Source of the DNA: Thermoleophilia bacterium
GTDB taxonomy: Bacteria > Actinomycetota > Thermoleophilia > Miltoncostaeales > Miltoncostaeaceae
Reading direction: 5' to 3'
Assembly: GCA_029861485.1 (NCBI GenBank)
Contig: JAOTZF010000021.1
Coordinates: 1-11,967 of the forward strand
Length of the DNA: 11,967 nt
The notes beneath the pieces are model-generated. The model ran no database searches. It was given only the letters and a program-made list of their open reading frames with translations, and was not told the DNA's origin. Of the stretch, positions 6,187 to 11,967 are shown one piece after another; the stretch's first letter is position 1, and every line of letters begins with the position of its first letter. The translations under genes were made by a program, and so were the position numbers.

Positions 6187-6690
6187 ATGCGACTCGAGCG
6201 GTTGGGTGACTGGCTTCACGAGCATGGTCGGAGGTACCTGTTCGAACTGCTCGTTCCGACGTCCGAAGCCCAGCTGGCGCTCGTCGGTGGCGACACGGAG
6301 ACGTACGACACCGAGGGTTCGGCCCTTCGCCAGGCTGCAGGCGATCGACGAGATCTTGTCGGCGGGAGTCGAGCCCGCTATCTGGAATATCGAAGGGCTC
6401 GATCGCCCCCGCTCGCGCGAACTGCTCAGGCGGCTGACCGGAGGTGATGGCGGGACGAGGTGGTGGCGGTCGCTCTCGGGAGGGGCGCGGATGATGCCAA
6501 GGTCGATCAGTGGCTGCGACAGGCGTGCTCCGGTCGAGGGGTGTGCGGGATTCGCGATCGGCCGGCCGGTGTGGCGTGTAGGCGGACGCCCGGCGAGAGG
6601 CCGACACGAGCCGCGAAGCCGCTGTCGAGGGCATCGCCGAGAGCTTCAAGAAGTTCATCGATGTGCACGAACACGCGTCGGCCCAGCTGA
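6172..6690 (+). pseudogene. Frameshifted C-terminal half of a DUF2090 (IolC C-terminal, aldolase-like) gene
   Basis: Pieces in three frames join into one DUF2090-like sequence, recognised from memory of the family. Frame 1 from 6187 gives L-G-D-W-L-H-E-H-G-R-R-Y-L-F-E-L-L-V-P and V-G-G-D. Frame 2 from about 6318 gives A-I-D-E-I-L-S-A-G-V-E-P-A-I-W-N-I-E-G-L-D. Frame 1 from about 6455 gives V-A-L-G-R-G-A-D-D-A-K-V-D-Q-W-L. Frame 2 from about 6542 gives G-F-A-I-G-R-P-V-W. Frame 3 from about 6585 gives T-S-R-E-A-A-V-E-G-I-A-E-S-F. The switches fall near a GGG run (6315-6317), at 6440-6455, near a GGGG run (6538-6541) and at 6573-6582. The family is usually about 300 residues, and the N-terminal half is missing. 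DUF2090 is a TIM-barrel domain found fused to the IolC kinase in some bacteria and is thought to be aldolase-like. The tandem stops TGA-TAG at 6688-6693 may be the old end. Confidence 0.72.
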
Positions 6691-6691
6691 T

Positions 6692-6697
6692 AGGAGG
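6692..6697 (+). promoter_or_regulatory. Ribosome-binding site of the first phosphofructokinase
   Basis: A full AGGAGG lies 5 nt before the ATG at 6703 and fixes that start. It overlaps the TGA-TAG at the end of the pseudogene, so the kinase was probably once coupled to the gene now broken. Confidence 0.8.
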
Positions 6698-6702
6698 CGA
6701 CA

Positions 6703-7851
6703 ATGCGCATAGGAATCCTGACCGGCGGTGGAGACGTACCGGGTCTGAATGCCTGCATCAAGGCAGTAGTCAACCGAGTCGTCCACGAAGGCCACACGGT
6801 GGTGGGCGTCAGGAACGGGTGGGGCGGGCTGCTGCAGGCGAATCCGGACGATCCCGAACAGGCCTCGGGGCACTTCGAGCAACTCGACGAGGCTCGGGTC
6901 CGAACCGTCGACCGGTCGGGCGGCACCTTCCTGCACACCGCGAGGACCAATCCAGGCAACGTGCGACCGAAAGAAGTGCCGGATTTCCTCTCGGATGAGG
7001 CCGTCGGTGACGGGCCGTTCGACTTCACCCCGCATGCCCTGCGCGTGCTCGAGAGTCAGAAGATCGATGTCCTCATCCCGATCGGTGGTGACGACACCCT
7101 GTCCTACGCCCTTCGGATGCACCAGGAAGGGGTTCCGGTGATCGCGATTCCCAAGACCATGGACAACGACGTCCATGGCACCGACTACTGCATCGGGTTC
7201 TCGACGGCGGTCACACGTGGCGTCGAGTTCATCCACAATCTCCGAACGAGCACTGGCTCACACGAACGCATCGCGGTGGTGGAGCTCTTCGGGCGCTACA
7301 GCGGTGAGACCTCGCTGATCACGGCCTACTTGGCCGGCGTCGACCGGGCCGTGATCTCCGAGGTACCGGTCGACATCGATCGGTTGGCCGAACTACTGAT
7401 GTCGGACAAGGCGAGGAACCCGAGCAACTACGCCATGATGACCATCTCGGAGGGGGCTGTCGTCGAAGGAGGCGATCTCCATTTGTCCGGCGAGGCCGAC
7501 GCGTATGGTCACCGAAAGCTCGGCGGCGTTGGTGCCTACACGGGCAAGCTGCTCGAGGAACGCACGGGCCAGGGAATCATCTTCCAGCAGATTGCCTACC
7601 TCATGCGGTCGGGGAGTCCGGACTCGCTAGATCTCATGGTCGCCACCAACTACGCGGTGATGGCCGCTGATCTTGCGATCGAGGGCTCATCCGGCCGGAT
7701 GGTGGCGCTGCGGGGCGGCACGTATACGAACGTCCCGATCGGCGTCACCAAAGACGGCGTGAAGCGAGTGGACGTCGACGAGCTCTACGACTCCGAGAAG
7801 TACCGTCCCAAGGTTCGCCACGTGGGCGGCAAGCCGATGTTCCTCTACTGA
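6703..7851 (+). CDS. pfp: Phosphofructokinase, predicted PPi-dependent (Asp/Lys signature)
   Basis: This 382-residue cytoplasmic enzyme phosphorylates fructose 6-phosphate to the 1,6-bisphosphate. The N-terminal G-I-L-T-G-G-G-D loop (4-11) and P-G-L-N-A open the fold. The donor-site motif is G-G-D-D-T-L, with Asp131 where ATP enzymes carry Gly104 (E. coli numbering). P-K-T-M-D-N-D holds Lys151 (position 124) and the catalytic Asp154. The Asp plus Lys pair is the accepted mark of pyrophosphate-dependent, reversible enzymes. The substrate motif is F-G-R (196-198) instead of M-G-R, and the usual Q-R-G-G is replaced by M-R-S-G-S-P. Compared with its downstream paralogue it has about 9 and 17 extra residues in the two loops before the donor motif and a tail ending P-M-F-L-Y. 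AGGAGG gives a firm start. The next kinase gene overlaps its stop codon. PPi use is inferred from residues only. Confidence 0.9.
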   Translation: MRIGILTGGGDVPGLNACIKAVVNRVVHEGHTVVGVRNGWGGLLQANPDDPEQASGHFEQLDEARVRTVDRSGGTFLHTARTNPGNVRPKEVPDFLSDEAVGDGPFDFTPHALRVLESQKIDVLIPIGGDDTLSYALRMHQEGVPVIAIPKTMDNDVHGTDYCIGFSTAVTRGVEFIHNLRTSTGSHERIAVVELFGRYSGETSLITAYLAGVDRAVISEVPVDIDRLAELLMSDKARNPSNYAMMTISEGAVVEGGDLHLSGEADAYGHRKLGGVGAYTGKLLEERTGQGIIFQQIAYLMRSGSPDSLDLMVATNYAVMAADLAIEGSSGRMVALRGGTYTNVPIGVTKDGVKRVDVDELYDSEKYRPKVRHVGGKPMFLY

Positions 7852-8873
7852 TGGCGGTACTGGGCGCCCTGACCGCTGGAGGCGATTGCCCCGGGCTCAA
7901 CGCCGTCATCCGCGGCGTGGTGGGTCGGAGCGTAGAGCGAGACGCCGAAGTCGTCGGCGTGCTCAACGGCTGGGAAGGCCTCATGAATGGCCAGGTCCGA
8001 TCGCTCGATCGGGACGACGTGAGGGGGATCCTCGGCCGGGGTGGCACCATCCTCGGGACCTCGCGACTGGATCCGTACGTTCACGGTGATGGCCTCGCTA
8101 GTGTCGAACAGACGCTGCGCAGGACTGGCATCGACACGATGATCGTCATCGGTGGCGACGGTACCCTGCGGTCTGCCCTGCGCCTCCAGGAGGAGGGCCT
8201 GCCCGTCGTGGGCGTTCCCAAGACGATCGACAACGACATCGCGGGCACCGACGTGAGCTTCGGCTTCGATACGGCTGTCGAGATCGCCACCGAGGCCATC
8301 GATCGCGTCACGAGCACTGCCGAGGCCCACAACCGAATCATGCTCGTGGAGGTCATGGGGAGAACCAAGGGTTGGATCGCGACCTATGCGGGGATTGCAG
8401 GCGGCGCTGACGCCATCCTCATTCCGGAGGTGGACTACGACCTCGAAGCTATTGCCGAGATCATCCGGCGCCGTCATCGTCGGGGCCACAGTTACTCGGT
8501 GGTGGTGGTCGGTGAGGGAGTGAAGCCACCCGACGACGCCGAGACTCCGCCGGAGGTCGACGCGTTCGGGTTTGCCCGCCTCGGCGGGGTCGCATACCGG
8601 ATCGCCCCGGTGTTGGAGCGTTTGACCGGGTTCGAGACTCGTGTGACGGTTCTCGGCCACACACAACGCGGCGGCACTCCCACCGCGTTCGATCGGGTGT
8701 TGGCGACCCGACTCGGGGTGGCAGCCGCCGACCTGGCGATCGACGGTCAGTCCGGGGTCATGGTGGCGGTTCGGGGTACCGAAATCGTGCCGGTGCCGCT
8801 GGCTGAGGCATGTGAGGAGATCAAGGGCGTCAACGAGACACTCTACGGGGTAGCTCGAACGTTCTTTGGCTAA
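7851..8873 (+). CDS. pfkA: ATP-type 6-phosphofructokinase
   Basis: This 340-residue enzyme has near-typical bacterial PFK length. It begins M-A-V-L-G-A-L-T-A-G-G-D-C-P-G-L-N-A-V-I-R. The donor motif G-G-D-G-T-L places Gly at residue 104, as in ATP-dependent enzymes. P-K-T-I-D-N-D has Lys124 and the catalytic Asp127. Gly104 with Lys124 is the combination known from actinobacterial ATP-PFKs. M-G-R (169-171) and H-T-Q-R-G-G-T-P-T-A-F-D-R (270-282) are intact fructose 6-phosphate contacts. Its ATG shares one base with the TGA of the preceding kinase (TGATG), so the two are translationally coupled and co-transcribed. The pair would allow both PPi- and ATP-driven entry into glycolysis, with the PPi enzyme also able to run backward. 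Allosteric control cannot be judged. Confidence 0.93.
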   Translation: MAVLGALTAGGDCPGLNAVIRGVVGRSVERDAEVVGVLNGWEGLMNGQVRSLDRDDVRGILGRGGTILGTSRLDPYVHGDGLASVEQTLRRTGIDTMIVIGGDGTLRSALRLQEEGLPVVGVPKTIDNDIAGTDVSFGFDTAVEIATEAIDRVTSTAEAHNRIMLVEVMGRTKGWIATYAGIAGGADAILIPEVDYDLEAIAEIIRRRHRRGHSYSVVVVGEGVKPPDDAETPPEVDAFGFARLGGVAYRIAPVLERLTGFETRVTVLGHTQRGGTPTAFDRVLATRLGVAAADLAIDGQSGVMVAVRGTEIVPVPLAEACEEIKGVNETLYGVARTFFG

Positions 8874-9045
8874 CGCCTCAACGCGACGCCTTCCACGTGC
8901 CACTGAGCACGGTGCCGCGAAGGTCGTGCCCGACGGGCTCATGCGGTGCTCGACCGTCTCTGCTCGGTGCCGGCACGGCCGGGCGTAGGGCGATATCGCT
9001 GATGACGGCGCGCCCGCCAGGGGCGGTGCTAACCTCGCCCCGCCT
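8874..9045. other. Intergenic spacer between pfkA and the topoisomerase gene
   Basis: These 172 bp hold no convincing gene. A TANNNT box, TAACCT (9030-9035), ends 10 nt before the GTG at 9046 and may be the topoisomerase promoter, giving a very short or absent leader; no ribosome site is visible. A 10-bp palindrome GTGCCGGCAC (8967-8976) has no loop and is not a terminator. I see no T-tracted hairpin after the kinase pair. Confidence 0.35.
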
Positions 9046-11577
9046 GTGAGCCGCTCTCTTATCATCTGCGAGAAACCCTCGGTCGCCACCGACGTTGCGA
9101 AAGCCCTGTTCGGCGGGAAGGCCTCCAAGAAGCGCGATCACTACGAAGCCGACGAGGCCATCATCGCGCACGCGGTCGGCCACCTTGTCGAGCAGGTCGA
9201 CCCCGAGGTCTACGAGAAGCGCTGGAAGAAGTGGAACTACGACGATCTTCCCATCGTCCCGGATGACTTCGCCTACCAGCCTCGGGACGATCGCGCGGGC
9301 AAGCAGCTTGCGGCTCTCCACAAGCTGATGATGCGCAAGGACGTGACCGAGCTGGTCAACGCCTGCGACGCCGGGCGCGAGGGAGAGCTGATCTTCAAGC
9401 TCATCCTGCAGACAGCACCCGAGGAGGCCCGCGCCAAGCCGGTGAAGCGCGCGTGGTTCAGCTCCATGACACAGGGGGCCATTCGCGACGCTTTCGACGC
9501 GCTGCGCAATGACGACCAGATGCTGCCGCTCGAGGCGGCCGCCCGCGCTCGAAGCGAGGCCGATTGGCTGGTGGGCATCAACGCGACCCGCGCCGCCACG
9601 ACCCAGGCCGGCTCGGTCCGCAAGGTGCTCTCGCTCGGCCGGGTCCAGACACCGACCCTCGCGCTGATCGTGAGGCGCGACCTCGAGATCCAGGCCTTCG
9701 TACCCGAGGACTACTGGCAGGTCGACGCCGGCCTCCTCGCCGACACCAACGCCGAGTACCGAGGGCTCTGGCACGAGGGCAGCAGGGATCGCCTGAAGAA
9801 CGCCGAGGAGGCCGAGGCGATCTCGGCAGCGGTCACCGGCAAGGCCGGCGTCATCGCGTCGCTCGAGGTCAAGCCGCAGACCGAGAAGGCGCCGCTGCTC
9901 TACGACCTCACAAGCCTGCAGCGGGAGGCCAACCAGCGCTTCGGGTTCTCGGCGCAGCGCACCCTCGGCGCGGCGCAGGCGCTGTATGACCAGCACAAGC
10001 TGCTGACCTATCCGCGCACCAGCTCGCGATACCTGTCCGGCGACATGGTCAGCGGGCTCAAGCCACGTGCCAGGCAGGTGGGCGCCGCCGATCCCGTCTA
10101 CGCCGAGGGCGCCCGGTACGTGCTGGGCCTCGACAAGTTGCCGCTTACGCGTGTCGTGAACGACGCCAAGGTCGGCGACCACCACGCGATCATCCCAACC
10201 GAGGGCGACCAAGACCTTGGTGGCCTCTCGCGGGACGAGCGGCGCGTCTACGACATGGTCGCGCGGCGCTATCTGGCCGTCTTCCACCCCGACGCCAAGT
10301 TCGAGCGCACGCACGTGGAGACCAGAGTCGAAGAGCATCTTTTCCGCAGCCGCGGCAAGGTGATGACCTTCGCCGGGTGGCGCGCGGTCTACGGCGAGAG
10401 TACGGCCGCGACCGACGAGGAGGAGCAGAACCTCCCGCCGCTCGAGGAAGGTCAGACGGTGATCTGCCAGGCGGCCGACGTGCTGGCCAAGCAGACCAAG
10501 CCACCCCGCCGCTTCTCGGAGAGCAGTCTGCTGCGGGCCATGGAGACCGCCGGAAAGCTCGTAGAGGACGACGAGGCCGCAGAGGCCATGAAGGACGCCG
10601 GCCTCGGCACGCCCGCGACCCGGGCCGCCACGATCGAGCGCCTCATCGATGCCGGCTACGTGGAGCGCGAGAAGCGCAGCCTGCGCGCTACCGAAAAAGG
10701 CATCGGCTTGATCACGATGCTCGGCGACCATCTGCTTACCAGTCCCGAGCTGACCGGCCGCTGGGAGCAGCGGCTCAACCGGATCGAGCGTGGCGAGGAG
10801 CGCCACGAGGACTTCCGCGGCGACGTGACGAGATTCACCCGCGAGGTCGTCAGCTGGTTCGCCGACAAGGAGCGGGACGACCTGAGGGTGGAGCGCCGCC
10901 CGCTTGCTCCATGCCCCAACGAGGGGTGCGAGGGCGAGATCGTCGAGTACCCCAAGAGCTACGGCTGTAACAGCTACAAGGCCAAGGACGATCCCGGATG
11001 CGGCTACACCCTCTGGAAGCAGCAGGGCGGCAAGACCATCACTCTCGAAGAGGCGATGGAACACATCGCCGCCGGCCGCTCAAGCAAGGACCTCGAGGCC
11101 GAGCGGACGGTCCTCGGCCCTTGCCCGAGCGAAGGCTGCGATGGCGAGATCATCGAGCGCGCGCGGAGCTACGGGTGCACCAGCTGGAAGAGCCGGAACG
11201 AGCCCGGATGCGGCTACGTCATCTGGAAGAGCGTACGCGGCCAAAAAGGCGACGTCGACATCGAGGCCGCGACCACGATGGTGGCAGAGGGCAAGACGAA
11301 CGCCGCTCCGCCCCCATCCAAGGATCCGATCGGGAAGTGCCCCACCCCCGGGTGCGGCGGGGAGATCGTCGAGAACCGGCGGGCCTATGGCTGCACCAGC
11401 TGGAAGAGCCGCAAGAATCCGGGCTGCGGTTTCGTGATCTGGAAGCGTGAGCGCGGCCAGGATGGCGAGATCACTCGCGAGCAGGCCGTCGCGAAGCTCG
11501 AAGAGGCCCACGCGGAGCAGAAGCCCGGCTCGGGCGAGAGCGCCAAGGTCGCCGAGCAGGCCGCCACAGGCGGTTGA
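9046..11577 (+). CDS. Type IA DNA topoisomerase with three C-terminal zinc ribbons
   Basis: This 843-residue enzyme cuts and passes one DNA strand to relax negative supercoils or decatenate. The Toprim domain runs from L-I-I-C-E-K-P-S-V-A (Glu9) to N-A-C-D-A-G-R-E-G-E-L-I (Asp108, Glu112, Glu114). The opening resembles TopB/archaeal enzymes more than classic bacterial TopA. The catalytic tyrosine is Tyr322 in L-T-Y-P-R-T-S-S-R-Y-L. G-R-V-Q-T-P-T-L (198-205) and H-H-A-I-I-P-T are further family motifs. Domain IV/I elements end near residue 600. Three 36-residue zinc ribbons follow at 623-658, 693-728 and 765-800, each C-x4-C-x12-C-x10-C, separated by acidic helical linkers. All Cys are present. 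The start is GTG with no ribosome site. The stop overlaps the next gene. Calling it topA or topB would need a phylogeny. Confidence 0.93.
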   Translation: MSRSLIICEKPSVATDVAKALFGGKASKKRDHYEADEAIIAHAVGHLVEQVDPEVYEKRWKKWNYDDLPIVPDDFAYQPRDDRAGKQLAALHKLMMRKDVTELVNACDAGREGELIFKLILQTAPEEARAKPVKRAWFSSMTQGAIRDAFDALRNDDQMLPLEAAARARSEADWLVGINATRAATTQAGSVRKVLSLGRVQTPTLALIVRRDLEIQAFVPEDYWQVDAGLLADTNAEYRGLWHEGSRDRLKNAEEAEAISAAVTGKAGVIASLEVKPQTEKAPLLYDLTSLQREANQRFGFSAQRTLGAAQALYDQHKLLTYPRTSSRYLSGDMVSGLKPRARQVGAADPVYAEGARYVLGLDKLPLTRVVNDAKVGDHHAIIPTEGDQDLGGLSRDERRVYDMVARRYLAVFHPDAKFERTHVETRVEEHLFRSRGKVMTFAGWRAVYGESTAATDEEEQNLPPLEEGQTVICQAADVLAKQTKPPRRFSESSLLRAMETAGKLVEDDEAAEAMKDAGLGTPATRAATIERLIDAGYVEREKRSLRATEKGIGLITMLGDHLLTSPELTGRWEQRLNRIERGEERHEDFRGDVTRFTREVVSWFADKERDDLRVERRPLAPCPNEGCEGEIVEYPKSYGCNSYKAKDDPGCGYTLWKQQGGKTITLEEAMEHIAAGRSSKDLEAERTVLGPCPSEGCDGEIIERARSYGCTSWKSRNEPGCGYVIWKSVRGQKGDVDIEAATTMVAEGKTNAAPPPSKDPIGKCPTPGCGGEIVENRRAYGCTSWKSRKNPGCGFVIWKRERGQDGEITREQAVAKLEEAHAEQKPGSGESAKVAEQAATGG
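11176..11411. repeat. 20-bp direct repeat in zinc ribbons 2 and 3
   Basis: An identical 20-base stretch occurs at 11176-11195 and 11392-11411, 216 bp apart (72 codons). It encodes C-T-S-W-K-S in ribbons 2 and 3. Ribbon 1 has the diverged C-N-S-Y-K-A. The exact match points to a fairly recent duplication or gene conversion of one ribbon-plus-linker unit. Confidence 0.8.
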
Positions 11578-11967
11578 CGCCCGCGGAGCTGGCCGACCAC
11601 CTCGCGAGTCGAGGTACCTACTCCTATTCCCGCGCCTCCGGGCCGGGCGGTCAACGACGCGACCACGTCGAGACGCGAGTCCGACTGAGCATCGGCACGG
11701 ACGCCACCGAAGGCCTTCCGCCAGCGCTCGCGGAGCGCGTGGTCGAGGTGCTCGGCCTCGATCGCGCCCCCCACCGGGTGATCTCCGCCACAGATCGCAG
11801 CCGAGAGCGCAACCGTGCGGCGGTCCTCGACGAGCTCGCCCGACGAGTGGCCCCTGCGCTGACCCCGCCCCCTCCGCCACGCCGCCCGACGCGCCCGACT
11901 CGGGCGGCCAAGACGAGGCGCATCGAGTCCAAGTTGCGCCGGGGCACCACCAAGCGCCTGCGCCGTC
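11574..11967 (+). CDS. ArfB/class-I release-factor-like GGQ protein (3' end beyond window)
   Basis: 131 codons are visible. The product resembles ArfB-type peptidyl-tRNA hydrolases, which free stalled ribosomes by hydrolysing peptidyl-tRNA. The frame reads Y-S-Y-S-R-A-S-G-P-G-G-Q with GGQ at 25-27. It continues with a strand V-E-T-R-V-R-L-S and the later I-S-A-T-D-R-S-R-E-R-N-R-A-A motif. The C-terminus is a long basic tail (R-P-T-R-P-T-R-A-A-K-T-R-R and on), the ArfB feature that enters the mRNA channel. After GGQ the usual N-V-N-K is replaced by R-R-D-H. No ATG or GTG precedes the conserved part; TTG at 11574 overlaps the topoisomerase TGA by two bases (TTGA) and is the best start, though no strong ribosome site is seen. 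Translational coupling to the topoisomerase is likely. Confidence 0.75.
   Translation, partial: MTPAELADHLASRGTYSYSRASGPGGQRRDHVETRVRLSIGTDATEGLPPALAERVVEVLGLDRAPHRVISATDRSRERNRAAVLDELARRVAPALTPPPPPRRPTRPTRAAKTRRIESKLRRGTTKRLRR

Noticed and set aside
6125..6690. Reading the pseudogene as intact and broken only by sequencing error
   Set aside because: Homopolymer errors could explain two of the shifts, but not the missing halves of both parent genes.
6059..6703. Minus-strand open frame (214 codons) over the pseudogene region
   Set aside because: The plus strand carries recognisable kinase and DUF2090 pieces; the minus reading is Arg/Ser/Pro-rich with no motif.
8967..8976. GTGCCGGCAC palindrome between pfkA and the topoisomerase gene
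   Set aside because: It is a loopless 10-bp palindrome, common by chance in GC-rich DNA, with no T-tract or promoter relation.
7845..9128. Minus-strand open frame (427 codons) opposite the second phosphofructokinase
   Set aside because: Antisense to an intact enzyme, with no recognisable domain and composition typical of a shadow frame.
8878..11064. Long minus-strand open frame (728 codons) opposite the topoisomerase gene
   Set aside because: It lies wholly antisense to a gene with clear motifs, is full of Leu/Val/Gly/Arg as expected from GC-rich antisense reading, and shows no domain.

Overview
The window is GC-rich bacterial DNA with strong G/C third-position bias, which is why many long antisense ORFs appear. 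The gene content fits an actinobacterium: two ATP/PPi-type phosphofructokinases whose signature residues match the actinobacterial group, starts that look leaderless behind TANNNT -10 boxes, a secreted L,D-transpeptidase, and a type IA topoisomerase with a TopB/archaeal-like N-terminus. A deep branch such as Thermoleophilia/Solirubrobacterales is my guess. It is an inference from gene flavour; no rRNA or other marker is present.

Layout. (1) 1-1152: the 5'-clipped gene of a secreted lipoprotein with a clan GH-A type glycosidase domain. It converges on (2) a small SRPBCC protein (1149-1529, minus); the two stop codons share one CTAG. (3) The SRPBCC gene is divergent from a TetR-family regulator (1628-2233). 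Their 98-bp spacer holds a 21-bp near-palindrome lying exactly between the SRPBCC -35 and -10 boxes. (4) A perfect 11-bp hairpin separates tetR from a convergent gene for an unrecognised membrane-anchored protein (2277-3221, minus). (5) After about 430 bp without a convincing gene comes an exported HEXXH metallopeptidase (3649-4590, plus). It converges on (6) an exported L,D-transpeptidase (4615-5325, minus) across a composite hairpin whose outer arms contain both stop codons. (7) Divergent from the transpeptidase gene is an RraA/HMG-aldolase family gene (5398-6048).

(8) 6125-6690 is the most unusual stretch. It is a dead chimera: the first ~18 codons of a phosphofructokinase joined to the C-terminal half of a DUF2090 (IolC C-terminal, aldolase-like) gene that has at least four frameshifts. 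(9) It lies immediately upstream of two intact, translationally coupled phosphofructokinases (6703-7851 and 7851-8873). The first has the Asp/Lys pair expected of PPi-dependent enzymes and the second the Gly/Lys pair expected of ATP-dependent ones. (10) After a 172-bp gap come a type IA topoisomerase with three C-terminal four-Cys zinc ribbons (9046-11577) and, overlapping its stop, (11) an ArfB-like GGQ-domain protein starting at TTG and running off the window end.

How the genes fit together: the left half mostly encodes envelope or exported proteins (glycosidase, metallopeptidase, L,D-transpeptidase, membrane protein). The 6.1-8.9 kb segment is a fructose-6-phosphate phosphorylation module that seems to have lost an aldolase-like partner. 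The right end holds DNA-topology and ribosome-rescue housekeeping genes. I saw no tRNA, rRNA, CRISPR, insertion sequence or phage gene.
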